Assembly: GCF_009730915.1 (NCBI RefSeq) | Contig: NC_052484.1 | Span: forward strand, 2,942,054-3,006,053 | DNA length: 64,000 nucleotides | Origin: Dioscorea cayenensis subsp. rotundata | Lineage: Eukaryota > Streptophyta > Magnoliopsida > Dioscoreales > Dioscoreaceae | Reading direction: 5' to 3' | Shown here: piece by piece, positions 48,793-61,453 of the stretch | How positions within the stretch are numbered: position 1 is the first letter of the stretch | Layout: the number at the start of each line of letters is the position of its first letter | Program-made: the position numbers and the translations under genes | Notes under the pieces: model-generated | What the model was told of the DNA's origin: nothing | The model's input: the letters and a program-made list of their open reading frames with translations, nothing else | Database searches by the model: none

Positions 48793-51304
48793 ATGTCACT
48801 CCCCACCACACCTCTCCCCATCTCTCCTTTCTCCTCACAAATCCCCTCTCCATTCACCAAAAACAAGGCCACTCCATGGTATGATCCTTCTCTCTTCCCT
48901 TCTTCTTGCTTCCAATTGTTCTCATCTGTTTCTTGTTTCTTTTCTCAGGATCAATTCAGAGGTTGCACATCAAAAGCACTGATGTTGGTGTTGTCAATGG
49001 AGTTGCTAAGAAAAGGTATACATATATATGTATATATTTTTGGTGAAAGAGATGGCATTGTGTGTTAATTTCCATCAGGATTGACAGGAAAATTGTGGAG
49101 CATTTAATGTTGGTGAAAGCCAAGGAGGAGTTATCAGATGTTGAAGAAAAGAACATGCTTGATTACTTGTATACATCACAGTACCATATGAGTGGAATCC
49201 TTGCAATTTCACTTGGTAACTCTCATGTTTGTTTCCCAAAATTTTGTTTATCTAGTTTGAATTTTTAAATCATTGGAAATATTGGATGTGCAGGTGGTGT
49301 GGAGGAATTGAATGTTGATAATATTACTCATGTGGTTTATATGAGATTTCAGAGAAAGGAAGACCTTGCCAAGTTTTATGTTAATGATTCATATTTGGGA
49401 ATTCTTAAGGAGCATGTTAAACCACATTGCTATGTATGCCCTGGCATGTAATCACTTATCCAGTTCCTTGGCTCCCTTATTTTTAAATTTTCGGAAAAAT
49501 TACCATCTTGCTATGTTTGTCTGCTCTAATTATGATGGGTTGATTGTCTTGTAGGGGTTGATTTCTTTGGACTATGAATCTGAGTAGAAGATGATATCAT
49601 GCCCATATTTCGAGAGGAGAGGTTAGGTTTATGTTCTGTATGAATACAGTTTCAATTACATTACTTGATTTAAAAGATGCTATCATTTGATGTATGCATG
49701 AACTGGATTATGTGAAATCGATGTTTTTGGTATTCATTCTTGTAATTTGATTGAACAGGAGTTTAACTATGGGGTGGAGTGTGTATTGTTGATTTCATTC
49801 TCTGATAACGCGAGCAGACATGCCGTCGAAGAGGCATTAGATACTCTTCGGAGTTTGATTGCGGAATACAGTTCCTTTTGATTGTACAAAGCAACCCAGG
49901 TATCCATGATTAAAAATTACTCAGCTTATTAACAAATTGCACATGATACAGCAGTGATGAAAAGTTATGATTTATTTCAGTTTGAGACATAAATCTAGAA
50001 ATAATTGTATAGCCATAGCGATTTCGTTTATTCCTGAATTCACTTGAAAGTCTTGAAAGATAATAATTGGCATACTCTAAACCATTTCAACACTTGTCTT
50101 TCAATTGGATTGTGACAATTAATTACAATCGGCGATGAACTTGTGTTACTTGGATGAGTATGGTCTGTGGGGAGTGGGCGAAAGTGATGGATGCTAATGA
50201 GCATTGACCCAAAACCTCAAATGTTAACAGAGTACAATTTAATTGTTGTTGTTGTTTAATGTTGTTTTATGGCGCTCAATTTAAATTTCATAGAGTTATT
50301 TTTAGAGAGTGACAATCATCGCCATTCAAACTGAAGGACAGGCTATGTATATCAGTGGAAAACATAAAGCTTTTAATTCAACTGTTTATGTATGAACAGC
50401 ATGTTTGCTGAAACATATTGAGAAATTTCTTGCACTTATCATCTTGAAATTTATTTGTTCTCGTGCTGAATTTTTTTACTTAGATTAATTTTCACAATCA
50501 GTAAAAATTTCAGGTCAAATTTTCAACGTCACAGATAGCGAATACACATGCTGCAGTCATACAGCTTTCCATCTCGTAGGATTGTTTTCTTGTTTGTTTA
50601 TGTTTAGCTGATAATTACTCGAAAATTTGAAATCACATTAGTTTCTTTTTGCGAGAAACTGGAACAAAACTTATCAATTTTGGAAATATGAGTTAAATCT
50701 TCACTTTGTGCTTATGGTCTTCTGCAGTTGAAGACTTGGAGATGTTCAAAGGCAGCTCTGATTACAAGGACGTAAGAACACTAAACCTTCGAGTATAAAT
50801 CTTTCTCATCCTTCTCTTTTTCTAAAGTACGAAAAATACTCATTGTCAAAAGGCTTTGCATTCCGAGAGAAATCCGCATTTGTAACTCATAGCAACACAA
50901 TTAGATAATATAATTCTTTCACTAATTTCCATATCGAACTTAGACATGCAGTAATCAGTAATATATGTCTCAATAATCATCGAGGCATTTGCAGTTCTTG
51001 AAGTAAAGAGTGAGATATTCAGTAGTATAATCCCTGAGCTATCAGAAAAATTGGCGAAAAGTTTTATAGTTCACTTGTGTAGATTTGTTTTTCAATTACA
51101 TCGAGGCTTTCTTCGGTTCATCGAGAAAAACAAGTTTCTTTTCTGCATAGCTTGTTTTATCATTCTGTGGTATCAAAATTGGATAAATTTCTCAATTAAA
51201 TTTTTCTGAAAAACTGCAGATGTGGAGATTGAAATTCAGAAGTGACAAGGAAAGCTTTGTTGATATATTTTGTTGTTGATCCTATTGGCACTGAGCTTAT
51301 GTAG
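48793..51304 (+). CDS. Dimeric A/B-barrel (Dabb) stress-responsive protein, frame-broken
   Basis: About nine exons: 48793(?)-48878, 48949-49015, 49079-49215, 49294-49433, 49555-49621, 49759-49899, 50514-50576, 50728-50771 and 51220-51304. It encodes two Dabb domains, like plant plastid-predicted 'stress-responsive A/B barrel' proteins (Arabidopsis UP3/DABB relatives). Domain 1 includes RKIVEHLMLVKAKEELSD, LYTSQYHMSGILAISLG, THVVYMRFQRKEDLAKFY and LISLDYESE. Domain 2 begins FNYGVECVLLISFSDN, and the gene ends with VDPIGTELM. Splice sites are intact, but the reading frame breaks repeatedly. One base is missing at about 49584 (creating TAG 49585-49587) and one at about 49612. There are further shifts near 49868, 50541 and 51269, and exon 1 is out of phase. 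It is either a recent pseudogene or a poorly polished gene. The start codon is uncertain. Confidence 0.75.
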
Positions 51305-51400
51305 TTAACAATAGTACTACTAATCATGTAATGACTTCACATTCTTCTTTAATTGTATACCATGTTCTTTATATTTTCCTTGTTCTACCCCTCTTTCTTT

Positions 51401-51478
51401 CTTTTTTTTCTTTATATATAATTAATTAATTTGCAACTCTCTCTCTTTTTTTTCTTTATATATAATTAATTAATTTGC

Positions 51479-51488
<10 letters not shown>
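51401..51488 (+). repeat. Two copies of a 44-bp unit, then (CT)n
   Basis: The unit (CTTTTTTTTCTTTATATATA..., ending in TTTGCAACTCTCT) lies at 51401-51444 and 51445-51488, running into a (CT)n tract to about 51520. Long (AT)n tracts follow at 51787-51835 and 52177-52256. The stretch 51310-52540 has no gene. Confidence 0.85.
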
Positions 51489-51524
<36 letters not shown>

Positions 51525-51781
51525 GTGTATATATATAGAGGCATTAGTATCATGGACGCATGTAGATAATTACTAACGTGATGAGCAGTCGTTAATTCAA
51601 TATTAAATACTGAGTTCTTGTTTGGAGCAGTATAACTATATGCTTCTCTGTTGAGTCAATGCATGGAATTAGATCATGTCCCAACCCGTGACTGAGTTGG
51701 GCAAGTCCAGTAGATTTTTACTCATGGACTTTCATAAATAATATTTTTGCCATATATATATATATATATTGTTTGTATTAG

Positions 51782-51849
<68 letters not shown>

Positions 51850-52174
51850 TGGTTGTATTAGTATTGATCAATCAAAGGTTGGTTTGCTAAAGATCATTTG
51901 GGGATTGGGCAATTTTCTTAACAAGATGATTATTCCTAATAATTAGTGTTGGTTTCCAAAATTCAAACTTATAAATTTGGTGGGATTTTATTTCAAAATA
52001 AGCTAATGATTGTTAGAAGTAAATTAAATATATTATTTTGATTTGATTTGACATTGTTTGCTAACAAGTGTGTGGCTATCAATATACTCTAATATTTAAA
52101 ATTACTTTTATACCTTTGTAAAACATCAATTTTTAAGATTTATATCCTTTGATGGCAAAGAGACTTAAAACCAA

Positions 52175-52248
<74 letters not shown>

Positions 52249-52548
52249 TATATATATTTTATTCAAATGTTAAGGAATTTCTAACTATTGATAAACTTCT
52301 CAATTTATTCAATTGTAACATTTTAAACATTAAAAACATAAAATAACTTGTCTGAATTCCAAATTCTAGAATGCAAAATCTTTCATTTAACTTAAAGAAG
52401 AAGACAAAAAGTTGTGCACAAGTTCAACAAAATTCCACAAACTTTTTGTTTTCTTCTCAATATTTAAAACAAAGTAAAATCCAAGAAACCTTTCCCCCAC
52501 ATTGACTCTTATCAACACCAAACCAAAAAAGAAAGAAAACAAGGAAGA

Positions 52549-52938
52549 CTAAATTAAAACAAGAAAAATAAACAACATATAAGACTCTAAATGGTATATA
52601 ACAAAGTCACAGAAATATAAAAGATTAATTATGGAAGGATTTGGACCTTGAGGAACTAATCTTTTGGAGACTCCATAAAGAGGATGAACAGGATCATCAC
52701 CATTGAAAGAGCTTGAAGGAGAGAAAGACATGGATGGAGAGGAATAATGATCATGATGATGATGCACTACTTCTTCTTTTTCATTGCTTGTATTAGTACT
52801 AGAACTAGGCTTGAAATCCTTGTCTTTTATAGACCTTGCATGAGTTACATCAAAGTGAAGAATAACAAGGAACATAAGTATGAAGATGAAGGAGCATAAC
52901 AACATGGGTTGTAGATGAAGAAGGTTTTTGAGCTTCAT
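52549..52938 (-). CDS. CLE-family signalling peptide precursor, frame-shifted at the motif
   Basis: CLE peptides are secreted 12-13 aa ligands for LRR receptor kinases that control meristem and vascular development. The precursor starts at ATG 52938 with a signal peptide (LLCSFIFILMFLVILHF, probable cleavage near THA|RS). A variable His/Ser-rich spacer (about residues 36-75) and the C-terminal CLE region PLYGVSKRLVPQGPNP follow. The PLYGVSKRLVP context resembles the AtCLE9-13 group. The family end LHN should follow NP, but the frame reads on as SIINLLYF. Adding one base near 52636 would give Leu-His-Asn and then a stop at 52627-52625, the usual CLE end. As written the ORF runs to 52549, giving 129 aa instead of about 104. 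It is a one-base deletion, real or from assembly. Confidence 0.82.
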   Translation of the reverse strand: MKLKNLLHLQPMLLCSFIFILMFLVILHFDVTHARSIKDKDFKPSSSTNTSNEKEEVVHHHHDHYSSPSMSFSPSSSFNGDDPVHPLYGVSKRLVPQGPNPSIINLLYFCDFVIYHLESYMLFIFLVLI

Positions 52939-53040
52939 TTGAGAGAGAGAGAGAGAGAGAGGATTGTGAGGTGGTAGGCATGTGAGGGTGGAGGAGAGTT
53001 TAATATGGGGACAGATGCTTTGAAGGTGGGGAAGACAACC

Positions 53041-53041
53041 A

Positions 53042-53082
<41 letters not shown>

Positions 53083-54128
53083 ATAGTGGAATGGATTGGT
53101 ATATGAGGAAAATTAATAAGAAAGAGGAATAGTGGATTGGATTAGTATATGTATAATTATTGAGAAATATTTGCATTTCTCCCAAAAAAATAGGAAGTAC
53201 TTTTCTACCCTTGTAAAAATGATATTTGTTTACAGGGAAAAGTATATATATAAAAAAAAACTTGTTGTTTTCAACTTTTGCAAAATAAGAGTAGAATTAT
53301 TTTTATATTTTTATAATATGTGGTTTCATGGTTTATGATGATGTTTTTAACTTTTTGTGAGAGCGAAAATCCTTTCGTTTATATATAAAAATCACTAGTT
53401 GTTATAAAAAATATGATTTTTCATGTATACTATATTTGATTTTTGGGATTTAAGTTGTTTGGCGAGAAATTAATAAAACTTAATATATATATATATATAT
53501 ATATATTAATTACTTTTAAATGAGAAATGAGTGTCTAGTATAGGTGTTTATTAAAAACATTAGCGACCTGTGCGTCTATGGCGTCCCTTGACGGGGCGCT
53601 AGTCATTTCTGTTGTAAAAATTATTAAAAATTAGAGGGTGTTTTTGCCTATAAAAATTTTTGTTAAAAATATAGAAAAAATTATGCAATTGAGTTAAGAG
53701 ATCTCCAAATCACTTTACAACTATTAACAGGTTTTTAATTTTTTATGTCATTGTCCATATGCAGATAAGAACAACAAATTAGAAAATGACTTTGAAAAAA
53801 TGAAAATTCCTTCGATATCTTATGAAAATGAATAGTTATTAATACACCCTCATAAATCATATTAATTTATATATTTTTTACAAATGCATTTTTATTTTTT
53901 TATATATCCTAATTAACGATTCAAAATCAACATACACATTATATATATATATTATATATACAATAATTGATTTTTTAATTTTAATTTTATTTCTCAATAC
54001 AAATGAAGTGAAAATAAGTTAAATAATAGTCTATTTTTCAATAAAAATTTTTGTAGTTAAATTTTTGATCAAATTAAGGTGTATATAAGTAAACAAAAAA
54101 TGATTCTCTAAAAGTAAACAAAAAAATG

Positions 54129-54186
<58 letters not shown>

Positions 54187-54447
54187 TAAAAATATTTTAA
54201 CAATTGTATATAAGCAATTGTCTATTTTTGTTAGGGTATGTAAGGGAACAAATAACCTAAAAAAAAAAAGGAAGTAAATTAATGGAATAGTAGATTGGAT
54301 TAGTATATATGTATAAGAATAACACAAAAGAAAGTGAGAGATTGAGGAGCTTTGTCATGATGAAAGATGGAAAAAAATAAGCCTGTTGACCAAAGTAGTG
54401 GGATATGAGTTCCACTTCCATTTTGGCTCTTTTTGCATGCACTTCTC

Positions 54448-54482
<35 letters not shown>

Positions 54483-54560
54483 TACTTTTATATTTTATGA
54501 TAATAGGAATAAATAATATTTTATTTGTTGAATGGTGTGGTCAATGATTGATGGGTAAAA
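53041..54560. other. CLE upstream region with repeats
   Basis: Contains (GA)n at 53045-53079. A TGGATTGGATTAGTATAT-like word recurs at about 53090 and 53130, and again in diverged form near 54290. There is an (AT)n at 54131-54183 and (ATT)n at about 54450-54482. It probably includes the CLE promoter. No other gene is supported. Confidence 0.45.
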
Positions 54561-54754
54561 ATAATTTTTATACATGATATGTGACATAAATAAATTGTCC
54601 ATATCCACATTCATATTCACATTGAGTATCACGTTAGCTTCAACAATAATCATTGGGCACAAAGTTTAGAATTAAAAAATTGCTTAATGAAGGGGTCAAA
54701 ATCACCATATTCCATTGATAATATATATAGCATAATTAACAAGTATTATATGTT

Positions 54755-54890
54755 TATACATGTCATCTCAATCGCATAATAAATTAACAGAATACGATAT
54801 CTATACATGTCATCTTAATGACAGAATAAATTAACAGAATACGATATTTGTACAAGTCATCTCAATTGCATAATTAATAAGCATAAATAA
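54755..54890 (+). repeat. Three ~47-bp tandem units
   Basis: Units starting near 54755, 54802 and 54849 share ACATGTCATCT, AATAAATTAACAGAATACGA and TAT. A short (GGATG)n run follows at 54959-54982. The DNA from here to the N gap has no recognisable gene. Confidence 0.8.
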
Positions 54891-55587
54891 ATATGCATGC
54901 TTAGAGTTATAGTAATTTTATCAATAATTACGCTAGACTAATCTTAATACTTAGACAAATGGATGGGATGGGATGGGATGGGTATTTACAAGATTATATA
55001 TGTACATCTTCACATATGTATATAATCTATTCTATCAAAAGATTAAAATTAAATCTGTATATTTATATTATTAGTTTTTAAAAATTAAAAAAATAGTATG
55101 GATTTAAAGGATATAAATAAAGAGGCGATCTTATTTTTCTTTGAATAGATTTCTAAAATAGATCTCTTGAATAGGGTTTTCAGTATAATATGGATCTTTG
55201 TCATCTAGCATACTCATCGTTATTTTTTTATAAAGAAATTTTAAATTTGAGCTTTAAAAATTCTTAAATTCTTAAAAATTTAAAAATTATAAAAGCTATA
55301 TCTAAAAATCATGACTTTCAATTCACTACAAAATCTATACTAAAAATCTAAAAATTTAAACCCTAAATAATAAATACTTAAAGCCTAAAACCATAGTGCT
55401 AAACTCTAAAGCCCTCGATCACTGTCACTAGCACTAAACAAGAAATCACAAACCCCTGCGAGGGTTTGTGATTTTCGATTAGGGTTTAGGGAAAAGAATT
55501 CGAGTTTATCGTTTAAATGTTTATCTTTTACGATTAAATGTTTAAATTTAGAATATAAATAATAAAGAAATTAAATTCTTTTTCAAA

Positions 55588-56587
55588 NNNNNNNNNNNNN
55601 NNNNNNNNNNNNNNNNNNNNNNNNNNNNNNNNNNNNNNNNNNNNNNNNNNNNNNNNNNNNNNNNNNNNNNNNNNNNNNNNNNNNNNNNNNNNNNNNNNNN
55701 NNNNNNNNNNNNNNNNNNNNNNNNNNNNNNNNNNNNNNNNNNNNNNNNNNNNNNNNNNNNNNNNNNNNNNNNNNNNNNNNNNNNNNNNNNNNNNNNNNNN
55801 NNNNNNNNNNNNNNNNNNNNNNNNNNNNNNNNNNNNNNNNNNNNNNNNNNNNNNNNNNNNNNNNNNNNNNNNNNNNNNNNNNNNNNNNNNNNNNNNNNNN
55901 NNNNNNNNNNNNNNNNNNNNNNNNNNNNNNNNNNNNNNNNNNNNNNNNNNNNNNNNNNNNNNNNNNNNNNNNNNNNNNNNNNNNNNNNNNNNNNNNNNNN
56001 NNNNNNNNNNNNNNNNNNNNNNNNNNNNNNNNNNNNNNNNNNNNNNNNNNNNNNNNNNNNNNNNNNNNNNNNNNNNNNNNNNNNNNNNNNNNNNNNNNNN
56101 NNNNNNNNNNNNNNNNNNNNNNNNNNNNNNNNNNNNNNNNNNNNNNNNNNNNNNNNNNNNNNNNNNNNNNNNNNNNNNNNNNNNNNNNNNNNNNNNNNNN
56201 NNNNNNNNNNNNNNNNNNNNNNNNNNNNNNNNNNNNNNNNNNNNNNNNNNNNNNNNNNNNNNNNNNNNNNNNNNNNNNNNNNNNNNNNNNNNNNNNNNNN
56301 NNNNNNNNNNNNNNNNNNNNNNNNNNNNNNNNNNNNNNNNNNNNNNNNNNNNNNNNNNNNNNNNNNNNNNNNNNNNNNNNNNNNNNNNNNNNNNNNNNNN
56401 NNNNNNNNNNNNNNNNNNNNNNNNNNNNNNNNNNNNNNNNNNNNNNNNNNNNNNNNNNNNNNNNNNNNNNNNNNNNNNNNNNNNNNNNNNNNNNNNNNNN
56501 NNNNNNNNNNNNNNNNNNNNNNNNNNNNNNNNNNNNNNNNNNNNNNNNNNNNNNNNNNNNNNNNNNNNNNNNNNNNNNNNNNNNNNN
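55588..56587. other. Assembly gap of exactly 1,000 N
   Basis: The run of N is exactly 1,000 long, a conventional placeholder, so the true distance is unknown. It borders the tandem array at 56.6-60.2 kb, which probably caused the break. A translated frame across it has no meaning. Confidence 0.99.
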
Positions 56588-57659
56588 CATACGTATTGCT
56601 AGATGGGATGAAATATTATCAAAAAACCTTGCTATAGTTTCGAATGAGTTGGGTATCAAGACCGTATATACGAAAGTGAATTTAACAATCTAAATAATCA
56701 AGTTTATTTATGAATCGATCGAAAAGTATATACATTATATTAAAGGTATACCTCAAAAAAACTTTCATTCCTAGCCTTCATTTTGACTGTCATTTGTCCT
56801 TTTGTGATTGGGTAAAAAAATTATGTGGTTGCTACTTGGAATTCATGTCACACTATCAAAAGTGATCCTTAACGTTTCCATCATTCTGATAAAAAAATGA
56901 CATATTGACTTTGTTAACCCCTTAACATTATCTTTTAATATAAAAAAAAATAAAAAAAAATATTTCTTGTTATAGTGATTTTGAATTCATGTGTAGTATG
57001 AGAGTTGTTCAAAAAGTGATCCTTCATGTCTCCATTCTTTTGATAAAAAGTTCAATGAAATCTTGACTTTGTTAACATGTAGACAACATCAAAACCGTTT
57101 CAATATATTGATTTGTATATTTCACTAAATGCAAATCACTTAACCTGTGAATTGTTTTTACTTCTCCACATATATATACAGTGAGACAAAATAAAATTTT
57201 GCCTCCTCAACTGGCTTATAAATATGATAGAATGCATATATGAATTGTGAAACACAAAATTTTATTAAAGATTAAGAATTTTATCTAAGAATTGAGATAT
57301 CGAGAGGATACCATCCATTTCAAGGGATAGGTGAATTTTAAACCAACTTCCTTTTGCTTTTAGTTGATAATTAATAAGCCACAAAAGGAATTAAATAAAA
57401 TAAATAATATGTTACTTTGTAAGTATCAGTTTAGGATCTTTTTCATATTTTAAATAATTTTTTACCCCGAATTACTGTCTGTCAAAAATTATTTTTTCAT
57501 AATCATTGATGAAAGTTTATTCTATCAAAATAATAGTAAAACAAAAAGAAGACTATTATATTGTTAGCATTGAATTTAATTTGATAATTAAGGTGATTTT
57601 AAAAATTAATGTTACTGATTGGCTTTATATGAATTGAAATATATTGTCCGTATTATAAC

Positions 57660-58017
57660 CATGCTTTCTAGACAAAGTTAGATTTGAAAATAGATTTGGA
57701 ATTTATGAGAAGTGTGGATTTGAAGCATATAAAAAAAAAGAAGTTTAAAATGTAACTGCTTTACGTGTTATAAAGCATCTTCAAAATGTTTATAATATTA
57801 CGATTAAAGATGTGAGTGAGAGAGAACTAAATTACACTAAGTATGAATTAGATGATTTAAAAGATGCTAATGAAATATTACTAAGAAAACCTTGCTATGG
57901 TTTCTACGATCTAGTTGGAAGAGTCAAGACTCAGGATGAGGTCAAGGACCGAACAATCTGGAAAGTAATCAAGTTTATTTATGAGAACGCACCCAAACTG
58001 TACATACATTAGTATTA
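57660..58017 (+). pseudogene. dsRNA-binding motif fragment, array unit 2
   Basis: Reads PCFLDKVRFENRFGIYEKCGFEAY, followed by a basic helix with one internal stop (about 57747), then ALRVIKHLQNVYNITIKDVS and a tail DLKDANEILLRKPCYGFYDL to TAG at 58012. It corresponds to the C-terminal half of the dsRBM in unit 3 plus a longer C-terminal tail. The N-terminal helix upstream is decayed. It probably does not encode a working protein. Confidence 0.55.
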
Positions 58018-58881
58018 AAGCTATACCCCAGAAAAACTTTCATTCCTCAAATTTTCATTTTGAGTGCCATTTGTCCTTCTCGTGATTGCGTATTATGTGA
58101 TTGTTATTTGAATTCATGTCATCACTATCAATGTGGATCCTTCGGCAAGTCGTCCATCATTCTGGATATTGCACCTGACTCTGTTAACTCCATCAACATT
58201 ATTTTTAATACAAACAAAGTTATTTACATACTCTAATGTTATAGTAATTTTGAATCCATGTGTAGTATGAGAGTAGTGATCCTTCATGTCTCATCCTTCC
58301 GATCCCTCTATGTCTCCCATCCTTTTCCGATAAAAATTCAATGAAACCTTTGATCTTTTGTTAACATGTAGACAAGACATCAACTATTTTAATATATTGA
58401 TTTGCACATTTTCCATCAATGCAACACGTGAAAACGCGCTGATTTGTTTTAACTTCTCCCAAATACACATACAAAGTGAGACAAAAACATGTACTATCTC
58501 CTCATGACGATGTATAATATGATAAAATGCATGTATGTATTTGTAAAACCACAAACAAATTACATTAAAGGTTGGGCAATTTTAGCTAAGAATTGAGAGA
58601 TTGAGAGGATACCATCCATTTTAGGAGACAAGTGGATTTTAAACCAACTACCTTTTGCTTTTAGTTGATATTTAATAAACAATGTATTTCTACATAAATA
58701 TATACTTTTAAGGTATCATTTGGATCTTTTCCATATTTAAATACTTTGAATTACTATTTATCAATTATTTGTGACATCATGCGCCAAATCATTGACACAT
58801 ATCTTTGTGTGCTGTCTTTAATAACAACAATAGACACAGGAAGACTCTGAATGCCATATTGCTGTCACTGCTTAATTTAAT

Positions 58882-59163
58882 TTGATACTTAAGGAGATTT
58901 TGAAAAAATTAAGATTACCGTCTGCAATATATGAATTTGAAAAACATGGTCTAGATCATAAACCATGCTTTCTAGTCAAAGTCAGATTTGAATATAGATT
59001 TCGAATTCATAAGCAGTGTGGATTTGAAGCATATACAAATAAGGAAGCTGAAAATGAAGCTGTCCTACGTGTTATAAATCATCTTCAGAATGTTTATAAT
59101 ATTACGATTGAAGATGTGAGTGAGAGGGAACTAAATTACACTAAGTACGGATTAGATGATTGA
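58882..59163 (+). CDS. dsRNA-binding motif (DRBM) protein fragment, array unit 3
   Basis: An open frame of 93 codons has the dsRBM layout: helix 1 (LKEILKKLRLPSAIYEFEKH), the loop GLDHKPCF, strands LVKVRFEYRFRI, and helix 2 (KEAENEAVLRVINHLQ). The expected conserved KKEAE..A helix is present as NKEAENEA. No ATG opens the frame (58882 is TTG), so it is likely an exon whose upstream part is missing, or a fragment. It stops at 59161-59163 in DD-stop, where unit 2 reads on, so this copy is truncated. Plant DRBM proteins act with Dicer-like enzymes in small-RNA pathways. That link is by domain only. Confidence 0.5.
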   Translation: MILKEILKKLRLPSAIYEFEKHGLDHKPCFLVKVRFEYRFRIHKQCGFEAYTNKEAENEAVLRVINHLQNVYNITIEDVSERELNYTKYGLDD

Positions 59164-59296
59164 AAAGATGTTGGTGAAATATTATCAGAAAACCTTGCTA
59201 TTGTTTCTAACAAAATGGAAGAGTTGAAGACTAGGATGAGGGTGGGTGAACTAGAACAATCTGAAAGTAATCAAATTTATTTATGAATCTATCGAA

Positions 59297-59347
<51 letters not shown>

Positions 59348-60239
59348 TAAAGCTATCCCCTACATAAAATTTCATTCCCAACCTTCAATTTGAGTGCCAT
59401 TTGTCCTCATGTGATTAGGTAAAAAAAAAAATTATGTGGTTGTTACTTGGAATTCATGTCACACTATCAAAAGTGATCCTTCATGTTTCCATCATTCTGA
59501 TAAAAAAAATGACACCTTGACTTTGTTAACTCCTTAACATTATCTTTTAATATAAACTAAGTAAAAAAAGAAATTATTTAATGTTATAGTGATTTTGAAT
59601 CCATGTGTAGTATGAGATTTTTTTAAAAAAAAGTGATCCTTCATGTCTCCATCCTTATGATAAAAAAATCAATGAAATCTTGACTTTGTTAACATGTAGA
59701 AAACATCAAAACTGTTTCAATCTATTGATATGTACATTTTACTGAATGCAAATCACTTAACCAGTGATTTGTTGTTGGCTTCTCCACATATACATACAGT
59801 GAGACAAAATAAAATTTTGACTCCTTAGTTGAGTTATAAATATGATAGAATGCATGTATGCATTGTGAACCACAAAAAAGATTATTAAAGATTAAAAATT
59901 TAAGCTAAGATTTGAGAGATCTAGTGGATACATCCATTTCAGGAGACAAGTGAATTTTAAACCAACTACCTTTTGCTTTTAGTTGATATTTAATAAATAA
60001 TAAAAAAAATTACATGATATATACCTTTTAGGTATCATTTGGATCTTTTCCATATTCAAATTTTTTTTTACTTGAATTACTATTTATTTTCAATTACTTG
60101 TGACATTTTTTCATACAATTCATTCATAGATATTTTTGTTTGTCTTCAATAAATAATAATAGTAATAAAGTGATAAATGGAAGACAAAGTCCATGATACT
60201 ATCACTACTCAATTTAACCCATGGAGTAAGCGCCGGCCT

Positions 60240-61418
60240 CTACACTAGTATTTAATAACAATTAACATAACAATAGTGATAGTAACAAAAACCTATATAT
60301 TTTTCTAATGAGAGGGAAAGAAAAAAGAGAGAGTAATTGCTTATAAGGGCATTAAATCAAGAATTTCCGCATGTCAAGGACAGATATATACATATAAGGA
60401 TAGCGAGTAAGTAGTTAGAATGATCATGCAGAACACCACGCCCTCTATTAAGAATGTACCACGCGTCGATTATTGAGACTATTAGGGGATGAAATTAACA
60501 CTATGTATAGATTATGTTGATTTTGTTTTTAGAATTGCCAATATGTGTGTGTATATATATCAAATGGTGGCAATATAGAAACTAGTCATTAATATAGGAC
60601 TTTATGTTTTGACTAATAACTCAAAGTAGTTAATTTTTTATTAAGAAACATTTTTATTTTAATGAACATCAGTAACTCGATTACCTCCTCTGTCAAGTGG
60701 CTTTGACATATTAGAATGAAATAACGGGGCAAACATTGCTTTTGAACTTATACTTTAGGCATGATTTTTTTTCCAAGATTATTTAAAGAACAAGGAAATA
60801 TTATTAAACCATGAAGTTAATTTCAGTCTATTACCAAAGATTTTAGGGTATAGTTACTCTTAATGCCATGCATTTCTTTGCTTCATGCATTTGAATTAGA
60901 GACTTAATGAAATACTTGTTCAAGAACCAATTTAAAATAGATCTTAAAGTGTGACTCAGTAAATTACATCAGTGGAAATCTTGCAAACAAGAAGTTCCAT
61001 CATTTTTCAAGAATAATTTCAGATTAAATTGAGAAAACCATCAACTCTTCCGGAAAACTTATATAGGAAAAAACACATAAACATATGATATTAAAATTAA
61101 TTAATTAATATTCAATAACATTAAATAACATTAGACCCTACACTTCAATTTTTCTGCAGGTATGGATGTAAGCTTTACAAATTACAAGCGGCTTAAAAAT
61201 GTGAAAATTTCTAGCCTTAGTTATTTTCATCATATTTCTACTCTTTTTCCCTTGAATTTTCATGTTTAATTTTTAATATAAAACTTATAAATATATATAT
61301 TAAATATCTTTAAAATTTATTTTAGTCACCTCTAATTTTCAAATACTATTCATCATGCCTCCTTTAATTTAATGTTATATTTAACAATTTTTACATTTTA
61401 CTTTTGTGTTACAATTAG

Positions 61419-61453
<35 letters not shown>

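Larger units (their letters stand above)
56588..60200 (+). repeat. Tandem array of ~1.3 kb units with dsRNA-binding-motif coding
   Basis: At least three units are visible. The block TTTTGCTTTTAGTTGATA recurs near 57351, 58653 and 59970. A spacer word (CATTTGTCCT.GTGATT) recurs near 56789, 58068 and 59397. A coding block ends the upstream side of each unit: remnants at 56588-56700, then 57660-58017 and 58880-59300. The first unit runs into the N gap, so the copy number is unknown. Units are diverged by substitutions and small indels, so this is an old array. Confidence 0.85.

Noticed and set aside
52149..52346. Open frames made of repeated Ile-Tyr or Leu-Ser residues (also at 17813, 34155, 53000, 54130 and 61372)
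   Set aside because: They are translations of (AT)n, (CT)n or T-rich low-complexity DNA and show no coding signal.
55583..56659. Long open frame across the N run on the minus strand
   Set aside because: It exists only because undefined bases cannot contain stops; the real ends encode fewer than 30 residues with no family features.
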